This document shows, piece after piece, positions 23,654-31,998 of a DNA stretch of 32,670 nt. Positions within the stretch are counted from its first letter, which is position 1; each line of letters opens with the position of its first letter. The DNA lies in assembly GCA_002423245.1 (NCBI GenBank), contig DIVD01000021.1, positions 1-32,670 of the forward strand, in the 5' to 3' direction. This DNA comes from Rhodobacteraceae bacterium UBA6141. Its GTDB lineage: Bacteria; Pseudomonadota; Alphaproteobacteria; Rhodobacterales; Rhodobacteraceae. A program made the position numbers and the translations under genes. Below the pieces are notes generated by a model. That model made no database searches, was not told the DNA's origin, and was given only the letters and a program-made list of their open reading frames with translations.

Positions 23654-25261
23654 TCACATCCTGAACACGCCGAAATGCGTTTCGACCTTGGGCCTGCGCG
23701 AGGTCACGTCGAGCAGGATCGCCATGACGTCGCGGGTTTCGCAAGGGTCGATCACGCTGTCGATCCACAGGTTCGAGGCGAAGTTGTACGCCACTTGGAA
23801 TTCCTCGTATTGCTTGCGGATCGGGGCCTTGAAGGCTTCCTCCTCCTCGGGGGTCCACTTCTTGCCTTCGCGTTCGTTGATCTGGGTGCGCACCTGCGTC
23901 AGCACGCTCGCGGCCTGTTCCGGCCCCATGAGCGCCGACCGGCCGGTGGGCCAGGCGAACATCGCGTCGGGCTGGAACGGACGGCCGAGCATGGCGAGGT
24001 AGCCGGCCCCGTAGGAGCCGCCGGTGATGATGCTGAACTTCGGCACCCGCGCCGAGGACATGGCGGTGATCATCTTGGCCCCGGCCTTGGCGATGCCCAT
24101 CTGCTCGACCTCGCGGCCGACCATGAAGCCGTTCACGTCGGCGAGGAACAGCAGCGGAATGTCGCGCTGCACGCAGAGATTGATGAAATGGGTGGCCTTC
24201 AGCGCCGACTCGACGAAGAGCACGCCGGTATTGGCGAGAATCCCGACTTCATGGCCGTGGATGCGGCCCCAGCCGGTCATGATCGTGTCGCCGTAAAGCG
24301 GCTTGAACTCGTGAAAATCGCTGCCGTCCACGAGCCGTGCGACGATCTCGCGGTTGTCGGTGGGCACCTTGGCGTCGCGGCTGACGATGCCGTAGATTTC
24401 CTCGACCGGGTAGGCGGGCTCGGATGGCGCCTCGGGCGTCTTGCGGGGCACGGGCTTCTCGCCCAGATGGCTGACGATCTCGCGGGTGATCGCCAGCGCA
24501 TGCGCGTCATCCTCGGCCAGATGGTCGGTGACGCCCGAGACGGAAGAGTGCATCTTGCCGCCGCCCAGCGATTCCGCATCGACTTTCTCGCCGGTTGCCG
24601 CGAAGGTCAACTCCGGTCCGCCCAGATACATGAAGCCCTGACCGCGCACGATCACCACCTCGTCGCAGAGCGCCGGAATATAGGCGCCGCCCGCGGTGCA
24701 GGGGCCCATGACCACGGCGATCTGCGGCACCCCGTCGCCCGACATGCCGATCTGCTGATGGAAGATCGAGCCGAACTGGCCATCGTCGGGGAAGATGTTC
24801 GCCTGCTCCGGCAGGAAAGCGCCGCCGGAATCGACCAGGGTGATCACCGGCAGGCGGTTCTGCCAGGCAATTCTCTGCGCGCGAACGTGCTTGCGGCAGG
24901 TCATGCCGAAATAGGTGCCGCCCTTCACGGTGGCATCATTGGCGATGATCATGCACTGGCGCCCCTCGATCACGCCGATGCCGGTGATGATGCCGGCGCC
25001 GGGGGGCACGCCGTCATACTTGTTCAGGCCGGCGAGTTCGCCAAGTTCCAGAAAGGGCGTTCCGGGGTCGACCAGCCGCTCGATACGCTCGCGCGGCAGG
25101 ATCTTGCCTTTCTTTTCATGCCGTTCCCGCGCCGCTGCGGGACCTCCGACGCGCTGCTGCAGGCGAAGCGCGTGCAATTCCTCGATCTTTTCCCGGTAAT
25201 ACGCGTCGTTGTTCCGGAAGTCCTCGGACCCGGTGTCGAGAAGGGATTTCATTCTTGTCAT
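23654..25261 (-). CDS. acyl-CoA carboxylase beta subunit (carboxyltransferase)
   Basis: A 535-residue carboxyltransferase of the MCC/GCC/PCC beta type. Its oxyanion glycines are in GPCTAGGAYIPA and GGSYGAGYLAM, and the end FGVFRM is typical of MCC-like beta subunits. The start at 25261 overlaps the stop of the ligase gene as ATGA; a second ATG at 25252 is possible, and the frame stays open far upstream by chance. The substrate-pocket stretch after the FPD motif reads FGSIFHQQIGMSGDG, unlike the RIFYNQ-type sequence I recall from leucine-pathway subunits. The true acyl-CoA may therefore not be 3-methylcrotonyl-CoA. Confidence 0.92.
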   Translation of the reverse strand: MTRMKSLLDTGSEDFRNNDAYYREKIEELHALRLQQRVGGPAAARERHEKKGKILPRERIERLVDPGTPFLELGELAGLNKYDGVPPGAGIITGIGVIEGRQCMIIANDATVKGGTYFGMTCRKHVRAQRIAWQNRLPVITLVDSGGAFLPEQANIFPDDGQFGSIFHQQIGMSGDGVPQIAVVMGPCTAGGAYIPALCDEVVIVRGQGFMYLGGPELTFAATGEKVDAESLGGGKMHSSVSGVTDHLAEDDAHALAITREIVSHLGEKPVPRKTPEAPSEPAYPVEEIYGIVSRDAKVPTDNREIVARLVDGSDFHEFKPLYGDTIMTGWGRIHGHEVGILANTGVLFVESALKATHFINLCVQRDIPLLFLADVNGFMVGREVEQMGIAKAGAKMITAMSSARVPKFSIITGGSYGAGYLAMLGRPFQPDAMFAWPTGRSALMGPEQAASVLTQVRTQINEREGKKWTPEEEEAFKAPIRKQYEEFQVAYNFASNLWIDSVIDPCETRDVMAILLDVTSRRPKVETHFGVFRM

Positions 25262-26649
25262 GGCAGGTTCGGATACTCTCTGAGGACGAAGGCGACCTTG
25301 GCCGCACCGGGTTTTTCGAACGTGTCTGGCGCGACCAGACGCACATCGGCCTTGAACACCAGCGCATCGCGGAGCCGTTGTTCGATCTTTTTCTTGAGGC
25401 TGGCATCGTTTGCCGGGTCCTGTCCGGGCCCGCGCTCGACGATCACCTTCAGCGCACCTTGCGTGGTGTGGCCCTGGAAGTCCGCCACGACGCGCATCAC
25501 GCCGTTCGTTTCGGGCACCATTTCCGCCACGACGCTGTTGATCGCCGAGGGGAACACGTTGGCGCCGCGCACGATCAGCATGTCGTCTGTCCGGCCGGTG
25601 CAGCGGATCTGCGGCCCGGTGCGCCCGCAGGAGCATTCGGTGGCGGTGACCTCTACATAGTCGCCCGACCGGAACCTTACCAGCGGACTCGCGCGGCGGC
25701 CGAGCGCGGTATAGACCATCTCGCCCTGGGCGCCTTTTTCCCAGGGGATGATCTTGCCGCTCTCGGGGTCGAGCAGTTCGGTGAGCACATAGTCCATGTT
25801 GACCATGTGCATGCCCGTCTGGGCGTCGCATTCGGCCCAGTAGGTCACGCCCAGATCGGTGCCGCCCAGCATTTCTGTGCATGTCGCGCCCCAGGCCGCT
25901 TCGATCCGGGCCCGGATCGCGGGAATGCCGCCGCCCGGCTCGCCACCCACGATCACCCGCTCCACGCCCAGCTCGGTGGCCTCGCAGCCGACGATCTCGG
26001 GTGCCTTCTCGGCCAGGTGCAGCACGTAGTTCGGAGCACCGACGATGCAGCGCGGGCGAATGTCGGCACAGGCCCGGAGCAGCCGCTCCGCTCCGCCATC
26101 GGCGCCGATCGGAATGTCGATCGCGCCCATGTATTGCAGCCCCTGCATCACAGGGATGCCGCCGACAAAGCCCTTGGCCAGCGAAAAGGCATGCAGCACC
26201 ATGTCGCTCGGCCGCACGCCGTTGGCAAAGAAGCAGCGCGCGGTCATCTCGTGCCACATCTCGGCGTCGGACTCGGTCAGCGCGACATAGGACGGGCTGC
26301 CGGTGGTGCCCGATGAGGCCTGCATCTGGATGATGTCCGCCATCGGCGCGGCCCGGTGCTTGCCGAAGGGCGGCTCTGCCGCGAGGCTTTCGCGGATCTC
26401 GGTCTTGTAGGTGAAGGGCAGCTTCTGCAGATCCTCGATCGTGCGGATCTCGTCGAAGCTCACGCCGGCCGCGGCAAATTTCTCCTGGTAGAACGGGGAG
26501 TTCGTCTTGAGATAGTCCATCTGCTCACGCAGACGCTGCTCCTGGATGCGGCGCACCTCGTCGAGGGGCTTGCCCTCGATCTCGTGCCAGAAGCGGTCGT
26601 TCACCTTGGCGGCGGCATCTTGCCGCCGGAAGCGCATTCCAAATTCCAT
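25258..26649 (-). CDS. PaaK-type (phenylacetate-CoA ligase family) CoA ligase
   Basis: A 463-residue adenylate-forming ligase of the phenylacetate-CoA ligase family, making an acyl-CoA from a small, often aromatic or cyclic acid. It shows SSGTTGSPS (112-120), the VRFRSGDY and CSCGRTGPQIRCTGR motifs of the second half, and DDMLIVRGANVFPSAI. Three Cys near CSCGR are usual for the family. The ATG at 26649 is preferred to that at 26661, since GGAGG sits five bases before it. It overlaps the carboxylase beta gene by 4 bp. Its presence in this operon gives the pathway its own entry point, independent of the ligase in the transporter operon. Confidence 0.9.
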   Translation of the reverse strand: MEFGMRFRRQDAAAKVNDRFWHEIEGKPLDEVRRIQEQRLREQMDYLKTNSPFYQEKFAAAGVSFDEIRTIEDLQKLPFTYKTEIRESLAAEPPFGKHRAAPMADIIQMQASSGTTGSPSYVALTESDAEMWHEMTARCFFANGVRPSDMVLHAFSLAKGFVGGIPVMQGLQYMGAIDIPIGADGGAERLLRACADIRPRCIVGAPNYVLHLAEKAPEIVGCEATELGVERVIVGGEPGGGIPAIRARIEAAWGATCTEMLGGTDLGVTYWAECDAQTGMHMVNMDYVLTELLDPESGKIIPWEKGAQGEMVYTALGRRASPLVRFRSGDYVEVTATECSCGRTGPQIRCTGRTDDMLIVRGANVFPSAINSVVAEMVPETNGVMRVVADFQGHTTQGALKVIVERGPGQDPANDASLKKKIEQRLRDALVFKADVRLVAPDTFEKPGAAKVAFVLREYPNLP

Positions 26650-26673
26650 GTCATCCTCCATGACAGCCGGCGA

Positions 26674-27834
26674 TCAGTAGGATCGCGGCAGGCCCATGAC
26701 CTTTTCGCCGATGAAGCTGAGGCACAGCTCGCGGTTCACGGGCGCGGTGCGCAGGAGCCTGACCAGCGGATACATTTCGTAAAGCCCGGTATCCTCGGTA
26801 AAGCCCGATCCGCCATGCGCCTGAAGCGCGGCGTCCACCGCCTCGATACCGGCTTCGGCGGCGGCGTACTTGGCCATGCTCGAAGATGCCCCCGCCGGCA
26901 GCTTGTTGTCGTATTCCCAGGCCGCGCGGCGGGTCATCAGGCTGGCCATCTCGACCGCCGTGTATCCCTTGGCCATCGGGTGCTGCACACCCTGATGCGC
27001 GCCGATGGGCTGGCCGAAGACATTGCGTTCGGACGCATAGGCCACGCCCTTCTTCAAGGCGAAGCGGCCGATGCCGCAGCACAGCGCGGCGAGGATGATG
27101 CGTTCGGGGTTCAGGCTGTCGAACAGGATCGAGAAGCCGTTGTCCACCTCGCCGACCACATCCTCGGGGCCCAGATCCACATCGTCGAAGAACAGGGTCC
27201 ACTGTTCTTCGGGCAGGGGGATCGAGATCTTCACCCGCTGCTTTTCTACGCCCTTCTTCTTCAGGTCCACGGCAAACAGGGTAAAGCCGTCGGTCTTGCG
27301 GGTGACCTCAGTATGCGGCTTGGTCCGCGCAACCACCAGGCAATAGTCTGCCACCTCGGCCCCGGTGATGAAGGTCTTTTCGCCCGACAGGCTGAACCGG
27401 TTGCCCCGGCGCTTGGCCAGTGTCGTGGCCTTCATCGTGTTGGAGCCTGCACCCGGCTCGGTGATCGCGAAGCAGAACTGAATCTCGCCCCGGCAGGCGG
27501 CGGGAAGAAGCTCCTTCTTGTGGAACTCGGTCCCGTGCTTGGCGATATGGGCCAGCGACATGGTCGGGCCGACCACCATCATCAGCAGCGGAATGCCGTG
27601 ATTGGCGGTGCCTTCCATGAACAGGGCCATTTCGGTCATGCCAAGGCCGGCGCCGCCATATTCCTCGGGCACCATGATGCCAAGATAGCCGTCATTGGCG
27701 ATCTGCTGGAACATGTCCCTGGGGAATTCATGCTTGCGCGCGTGCCGCAGCCAGTAATCGTTGTCGAATTTCTGTGCCAACTGCCCGCCGTATTCGTAGA
27801 TCTGGCGCTGTTCGTCGTTCAGAGTGAAATCCAT
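26674..27834 (-). CDS. acyl-CoA dehydrogenase family protein
   Basis: A 386-residue FAD-dependent acyl-CoA dehydrogenase. It has the family blocks FAITEPGAGSNT and GEKTFITGA. Instead of the common Y-E-G-T catalytic Glu near the C-terminus, it ends RTAPVNRELCLSFIGEKV with GLPRSY. Glu244, in LNPERIILAA, sits where long-chain and isovaleryl-CoA dehydrogenases keep their base, so that residue is the likely catalyst. The ATG is 9 bp after the stop of the enoyl-CoA hydratase gene. The substrate is not predicted; bulky or branched acyl-CoA is reasonable from the LCAD/IVD-like Glu position. Confidence 0.9.
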   Translation of the reverse strand: MDFTLNDEQRQIYEYGGQLAQKFDNDYWLRHARKHEFPRDMFQQIANDGYLGIMVPEEYGGAGLGMTEMALFMEGTANHGIPLLMMVVGPTMSLAHIAKHGTEFHKKELLPAACRGEIQFCFAITEPGAGSNTMKATTLAKRRGNRFSLSGEKTFITGAEVADYCLVVARTKPHTEVTRKTDGFTLFAVDLKKKGVEKQRVKISIPLPEEQWTLFFDDVDLGPEDVVGEVDNGFSILFDSLNPERIILAALCCGIGRFALKKGVAYASERNVFGQPIGAHQGVQHPMAKGYTAVEMASLMTRRAAWEYDNKLPAGASSSMAKYAAAEAGIEAVDAALQAHGGSGFTEDTGLYEMYPLVRLLRTAPVNRELCLSFIGEKVMGLPRSY

Positions 27835-27843
27835 GGTTATTCC

Positions 27844-28623
27844 TCAAGCCCCGAAAGTAGGTTTACGGCGGTTTTCGAAAGCATCAAGCCCTTCGGCCAC
27901 ATCATCGCTGGGCAGCGCGCGCACGGCCGCGTCGCGCTCGAGCCGCATCTGCTGGTCGATGCCGAGATCGGCGCCTTCCCGCGCGAGCCGCTTCATCTCG
28001 GCGATGCCGGGGCGCGAGCGGGTGGCGATCGTCTGGCAATACTCCAGCGCGGCCTTGTGCAGGTCCGCGTCCGGCACGACATAGTTGACCAGTCCGGCCT
28101 CCCTCGCCTCGGCGGCCTTGAGCCAGCGGGCCGAGAACATCAGGTCAAGCGCCCGGCGCAGGCCCATCAGCCGCGTCAGCCGTTGCGAGCCGCCCCAGCC
28201 GGGGATCAGGCCGAATTGCGCATGTTGATCGCCGAACTGGGCGGTTTCGGCGGCAAAGCACACGTCGCAGGACAGCATCAGCTCTGTCCCGCCCGCCAGG
28301 CACAGCCCCTGCACGGCCACGACGACCGGGAGCGGGCTGGTTTCGAGCGCGCGCAGGTTCTTCATGCCAAAGGCGATGAAATGGTCCAGCGCGGCGGGAT
28401 CCTTCAGTTTGCCCTTCACTTCGGTCAGGTCGGCGCCGGTGCAGAAGTGCTTGCCCTGCGCCCGGATGAGGATCGAGCGGATCTCGCGGTTGGCCTCGAA
28501 TTTCGCACGCGCGGCAGAGATGTGCTCATGCACCTCGAGCGACAGGCAGTTGAACTTTTCGGGGCGCGCCAGCTCGATGATGCCGACGCTGCCCTCTATG
28601 CTTGCGATGACCGGCTCGCTCAT
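27844..28623 (-). CDS. enoyl-CoA hydratase family protein
   Basis: A 259-residue crotonase-fold protein. The start at 28623 (MSEPVIAS) overlaps the stop of the acyl-CoA dehydrogenase as ATGA; the frame is open further upstream by chance. Oxyanion-hole segments are FCTGADL and QGLCLAGGTELML. The first catalytic Glu is present (GGTE), but the second is replaced by His in FGDQHAQFGLIPGWGGSQRL, a variant found in a subgroup of hydratases. It probably hydrates the enoyl-CoA or glutaconyl-CoA intermediate that feeds the HMG-CoA-lyase-like enzyme (inference from the order of genes, which parallels the liu cluster). Confidence 0.9.
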   Translation of the reverse strand: MSEPVIASIEGSVGIIELARPEKFNCLSLEVHEHISAARAKFEANREIRSILIRAQGKHFCTGADLTEVKGKLKDPAALDHFIAFGMKNLRALETSPLPVVVAVQGLCLAGGTELMLSCDVCFAAETAQFGDQHAQFGLIPGWGGSQRLTRLMGLRRALDLMFSARWLKAAEAREAGLVNYVVPDADLHKAALEYCQTIATRSRPGIAEMKRLAREGADLGIDQQMRLERDAAVRALPSDDVAEGLDAFENRRKPTFGA

Positions 28624-29801
28624 TTCGCAGCCCCTTTCGCCTTCTTGTCGTATTGAAGCGCCATCCGGCCGACCCTTTCGCGCGCGATCACCAGCTTCTG
28701 GATCTGCGCGGTGCCGTCGCCGATCTGCAGGCCGAGAACGTCGTTGTAACGCTGATGGTGGGGCAGGTCGGTGGTATAGCCGTAATGGCCGTGCAGGATC
28801 AGGCACTGGTGAATGATCTCGCAGGCGGTCTTGGGCAGGTACCACTTGCACATCGCCGCCTGGGCGGTGTGCGGCATTCCGCGGTCGCGCAGGTCAAGCG
28901 TGTAATAGCAAAGCTGGCGCATCATCGTCAGTTGCGTCTCGGCCTCGGCCAGCGGGAAGCTGACGCCCTGATACTGCACGATGGGCGCGCCGAACGCCTC
29001 GCGTTCCTGGACATAGGCCCAGGTCTCGTCCACCGAGGCCTGCGCCGCGCCCAGGCATTCCAGCCCGATCAGCGCGCGCGAATAGTCGAACCCCATCATG
29101 ATCGTGCCGAAGGCGCGGTCCTGTTCGGCCATCATGTTCTCGGCGGGCACGAAGACATCGTCGAAGAACACCGATCCGCGCCCGACCGGCTTGGTGCCGA
29201 TGTCGTCGAAATGGGTGCGCTTGATGCCCTCCTGGTTCAGATCGACGAAAAAGGCGCTGACTCCGCGCGCGCCGCCCTCGGGGTCGCCCGTGCGGGCGAA
29301 CACCACCGCGGCATCGGCCTGGGCCGCAAAGCTCATCGAGGTTTTCTCGCCGTTCAGCCGCCAGCCGTTGCCGGACTTCGTGGCCTTGAGGATCAGGTTT
29401 GCCGCATCGGACCCGCCGCGCGGTTCGGTCAGGCCAAGGCCGATGATCGCCTCGCCCGCAATCACCTTGGGGACCCATTTCGACGCGATCTCCCTGGAGG
29501 CGTGCTTGGCCACCATCCCCCCCATGAGAGAGCCCAGAAGCTGCACATAGCTGACGTTGAAATCGGCATAGGCGATTTCCTCGGTGATCAACCCGGACGT
29601 CACGCAGCTTTCGCCAAGCCCGCCGAACTCCTCGGGCAGATCCGGGCCGATCAGACCCAGGGCGCCGATCTCCTTGAGCAATGCGCGATCGAACGTATGA
29701 CCGCTCGCGCGCTGCTGGTAGCTCGGCGCGAGCCTCTCGGTCGCGAATCGCCGGGCTGTCTCCTGAAAGGATTTCTGGTCTTCTGTCGGCTGAAACCGCA
29801 T
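28620..29801 (-). CDS. acyl-CoA dehydrogenase family protein, first gene of carboxylase/lyase operon
   Basis: A 393-residue acyl-CoA dehydrogenase with LGLTEPRGGSDAANL and GEKTSMSF flavin blocks. The usual catalytic Glu motif (Y-E-G-T) reads IGDGTAQIQKLVIARE, giving Asp362 at the catalytic place, and no Glu is seen at the alternative helix-G site (FDYSRALIG). Asp-type bases are known in cyclohexane/cyclohexene-carboxyl-CoA dehydrogenases, so a cyclic or special acyl-CoA is possible. The start at 29801 (MRFQPTED) is set by GGGGAGGA five bases upstream. The frame runs back to an ATG at 29849, but that lies inside the operator and -10 region. Confidence 0.9.
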   Translation of the reverse strand: MRFQPTEDQKSFQETARRFATERLAPSYQQRASGHTFDRALLKEIGALGLIGPDLPEEFGGLGESCVTSGLITEEIAYADFNVSYVQLLGSLMGGMVAKHASREIASKWVPKVIAGEAIIGLGLTEPRGGSDAANLILKATKSGNGWRLNGEKTSMSFAAQADAAVVFARTGDPEGGARGVSAFFVDLNQEGIKRTHFDDIGTKPVGRGSVFFDDVFVPAENMMAEQDRAFGTIMMGFDYSRALIGLECLGAAQASVDETWAYVQEREAFGAPIVQYQGVSFPLAEAETQLTMMRQLCYYTLDLRDRGMPHTAQAAMCKWYLPKTACEIIHQCLILHGHYGYTTDLPHHQRYNDVLGLQIGDGTAQIQKLVIARERVGRMALQYDKKAKGAAK

Positions 29802-29831
29802 CTCGGTCCTCCCCATGTCCGAAAATTGTCC

Positions 29832-29859
29832 TTCCCAAAAATCTAACAAATGTTAGAAT
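29832..29859 (+). promoter_or_regulatory. possible divergent promoter of fadH
   Basis: TTCCCA (29832-29837), 16 bp, then TAGAAT (29854-29859). It is a weaker match than the opposite promoter; the same palindrome would cover it, so both directions could be controlled together. Confidence 0.4.
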
Positions 29860-29868
29860 GTCGATCAA
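29840..29868 (-). promoter_or_regulatory. promoter of the carboxylase/lyase operon
   Basis: On the minus strand, TTGATC (29868-29863), a 17-bp spacer and TAGATT (29845-29840), with the ATG at 29801. Spacing and -10 are identical to those of the transporter operon promoter at 16495-16523. Confidence 0.7.
29842..29857. promoter_or_regulatory. palindromic operator TCTAACAAATGTTAGA
   Basis: A perfect inverted repeat TCTAAC-N4-GTTAGA in the 91-bp region between the divergent dehydrogenase and fadH genes. The arms are identical to the site at 16497-16512, and the overlap with the -10 is the same. Confidence 0.75.
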
Positions 29869-29892
29869 GAGGAGTTTTGGAGGAAGACATTC

Positions 29893-31926
29893 ATGGAAAA
29901 CGCGCAGGACGCGAGCTTCGGGACCATGCTTTCGCCCATCCGCGCAGGCCGGCGCACGCTGCGGAACCGGATCATCATGGGCTCGATGCACACCCGCCTC
30001 GAGACCGAGCCCGACGGCATCGCCAAGCAGATCGCATTCTACGCGGAACGTGCGCGTGGCGAGGCGGCGATTCTGGTGACAGGCGGCTTCTCCCCCAATG
30101 CCGAGGGGATTTTCGACCCGGAAGGCCCGCGAATTGATGACCTGGAAGAGGCGATGCAGTTGCGCCCCATCTGCGAGGCCGTGCAGGCCGAAGGCAGCCT
30201 GATCTGCGCCCAGCTTCTGCATGCGGGGCGATACGCGAAGATCGAGGGCTGCGTGGCCCCCTCGCCGATTCGGTCCCCGATCAACCGCTTCACCCCCCGC
30301 GAAATGACCGACGCGGATATCCAGCGCACCATCGCGGATTTCGCCGCCGCCGCCGCCAATGCGCAGGCGGCGGGGTTCGACGGTGTCGAGATCATGGGGT
30401 CCGAGGGCTATCTTCTCAACGAATTCACCGTCACGCATACCAACCGGCGCGAAGACGACTGGGGCGGCAGCGCCGAGAACCGGCATCGTTTCCCGGTGGA
30501 TGTCGTGCGCGCGGTGCGCGACCGCTGCGGGCCGGATTTCCTGATCATCTACCGGATCTCGGCCGCCGATCTGGTCGAGAACGGCGCACCCCAGGACGAA
30601 ATCGCGGCGCTCGCCCGCAAGATCGAGGCGGCGGGCGCCGATATCCTGAACACCGGCATCGGCTGGCACGAGGCGCGGGTGCCGACGATCGCCTACCCGG
30701 TGCCGCGGGGCGCCTGGCGCAGGGCTGCGGCCAATGTGAAGGCCGCGGTGTCGATCCCGGTCGTCGCCTCCAACCGGATCAACACGCCCGAGCTTGCCGA
30801 GGAGATCCTGGCCTCCGGCGACGCGGACATGATCTCGATGGCGCGCCCCTTCCTTGCCGATCCGCATTTCGTGAGGAAGGTGCGCGAGGGCCGCGCGAAC
30901 GAGATCAACACCTGCATCGCCTGCAATCAGGCCTGTCTGGATTTCATCTTCTCGGATCGCCCGGTAAGCTGCCTCGTCAACCCGAGGGCGGGGCGCGAAA
31001 CCGAGTTCCGCGACACGCCTGCCGAGACGCCGCGAAAGGTGGCGGTCGTGGGCGGCGGCGCCGCCGGCATGGCCGCGGCCGCCGAGGCGGCGCGGCTGGG
31101 CCACGATGTCACCCTCTTCGAAGCCGGGGACAGGCTCGGCGGCCAGTTGACCCTTGCGCGCGCCGCGCCGGGCAAGGACGAGTTCGACGAAACCCTGCGC
31201 TACTATTCCGGCCAGATGCAGAAACGCGGCGTCAAGCTGCGCCTCGGGCAGCGGGCGGGCGCGGATGATCTGCAGGGCTTCGACCATGTCGTCATCGCCA
31301 CGGGCGTGACGCCGCGCATTCCCGATCTGCCGGGCGTGGACCATCCCAGCGTCGCCACCTATGCCGAGATCCTCTCGGGCGCGCGCGTGGCGGGCGAGAC
31401 AGTCGTGGTGATGGGGGCCGGAGGGATCGGCCATGACGTGGCCGAGTTCCTCGTGACCGATCCCGCAGAGGCGCACGACATCCCGGCCTTCTGCGAGACC
31501 TGGGGCGTCGATGCCACATTCTCGGCGCCGGGCGGGCTTGCGGGCGATCCGCTGGCGCCGAGACCGGCGCAGCGCAAGGTGCTGATGCTGCAGCGAAAGA
31601 CCTCGAAGGCCGGTGCCGGGCTTGGCGTCTCGACGGGCTGGATCCTGCGCAACGCGCTGCGCAAGCACGGCGTCGAGGCCCTGGGCGGCGTCGTCTATGA
31701 AGGCATCGACGACGCGGGGCTGCACATCCTCGTGGACGGCGCGGCAAAGGTCATCGCGGCCGACACGATCGTGCTCTGCACGGGTCAGGAGCCCGAACGG
31801 GCGCTTGCCGAAGAGCTTGCCGCCCGCGGCGTCACGGTCACGATGATCGGCGGCGCGAAGGAGGCCGCCGAACTCGACGCGCTGCGCGCGATTGATGAAG
31901 GGGTGCGTCTGGCGCAAGCCCTGTGA
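29893..31926 (+). CDS. fadH: 2,4-dienoyl-CoA reductase (NADPH), FadH type (old yellow enzyme + FAD domain)
   Basis: A 677-residue flavo-iron-sulfur enzyme reducing 2,4-dienoyl-CoA to 3-enoyl-CoA. The N-terminal FMN barrel has the proton donors Tyr173 (GSEGYLLNEF) and His259 (GIGWHEARVP). The 4Fe-4S cluster ligands are Cys341, Cys344, Cys348 and Cys360, and the FAD/NADPH domain begins with VVGGGAAGMA. All these match E. coli FadH (672 residues) with a constant shift of seven. GGAGGAAG precedes the ATG. It is the only plus-strand gene, divergent from the dehydrogenase operon and likely under the same operator. It suggests that the substrate carries double bonds at even positions, as unsaturated or isoprenoid acids do. 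Confidence 0.93.
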   Translation: MENAQDASFGTMLSPIRAGRRTLRNRIIMGSMHTRLETEPDGIAKQIAFYAERARGEAAILVTGGFSPNAEGIFDPEGPRIDDLEEAMQLRPICEAVQAEGSLICAQLLHAGRYAKIEGCVAPSPIRSPINRFTPREMTDADIQRTIADFAAAAANAQAAGFDGVEIMGSEGYLLNEFTVTHTNRREDDWGGSAENRHRFPVDVVRAVRDRCGPDFLIIYRISAADLVENGAPQDEIAALARKIEAAGADILNTGIGWHEARVPTIAYPVPRGAWRRAAANVKAAVSIPVVASNRINTPELAEEILASGDADMISMARPFLADPHFVRKVREGRANEINTCIACNQACLDFIFSDRPVSCLVNPRAGRETEFRDTPAETPRKVAVVGGGAAGMAAAAEAARLGHDVTLFEAGDRLGGQLTLARAAPGKDEFDETLRYYSGQMQKRGVKLRLGQRAGADDLQGFDHVVIATGVTPRIPDLPGVDHPSVATYAEILSGARVAGETVVVMGAGGIGHDVAEFLVTDPAEAHDIPAFCETWGVDATFSAPGGLAGDPLAPRPAQRKVLMLQRKTSKAGAGLGVSTGWILRNALRKHGVEALGGVVYEGIDDAGLHILVDGAAKVIAADTIVLCTGQEPERALAEELAARGVTVTMIGGAKEAAELDALRAIDEGVRLAQAL

Positions 31927-31931
31927 CGTTC

Positions 31932-31965
31932 CGCCGCTGCCCGGCATCCGCGCCGGGCAGCGGCG
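31932..31965. terminator. bidirectional terminator-like hairpin between convergent genes
   Basis: A perfect 14-bp GC stem (CGCCGCTGCCCGGC / GCCGGGCAGCGGCG) with a 6-nt loop, 5 bp after the fadH stop and 33 bp after the end of the converging gene. No T-run on either side. Confidence 0.6.
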
Positions 31966-31998
31966 CTCAGAATGGCGCGGAAAGCCTGACTGGCCGCC

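Noticed and set aside
18951..29801. Direct assignment of the operon as the leucine (liu) pathway
   Set aside because: Gene order is similar, but the extra PaaK ligase, citrate-synthase-fold lyase, altered lyase active site and altered carboxyltransferase pocket speak against a standard leucine cluster.
28894..31947. A 1017-codon minus-strand frame covering fadH and entering the dehydrogenase gene
   Set aside because: Antisense to fadH, whose iron-sulfur and flavin motifs are intact; the frame also crosses the promoter region and joins an out-of-frame part of the dehydrogenase. A GC-bias shadow.
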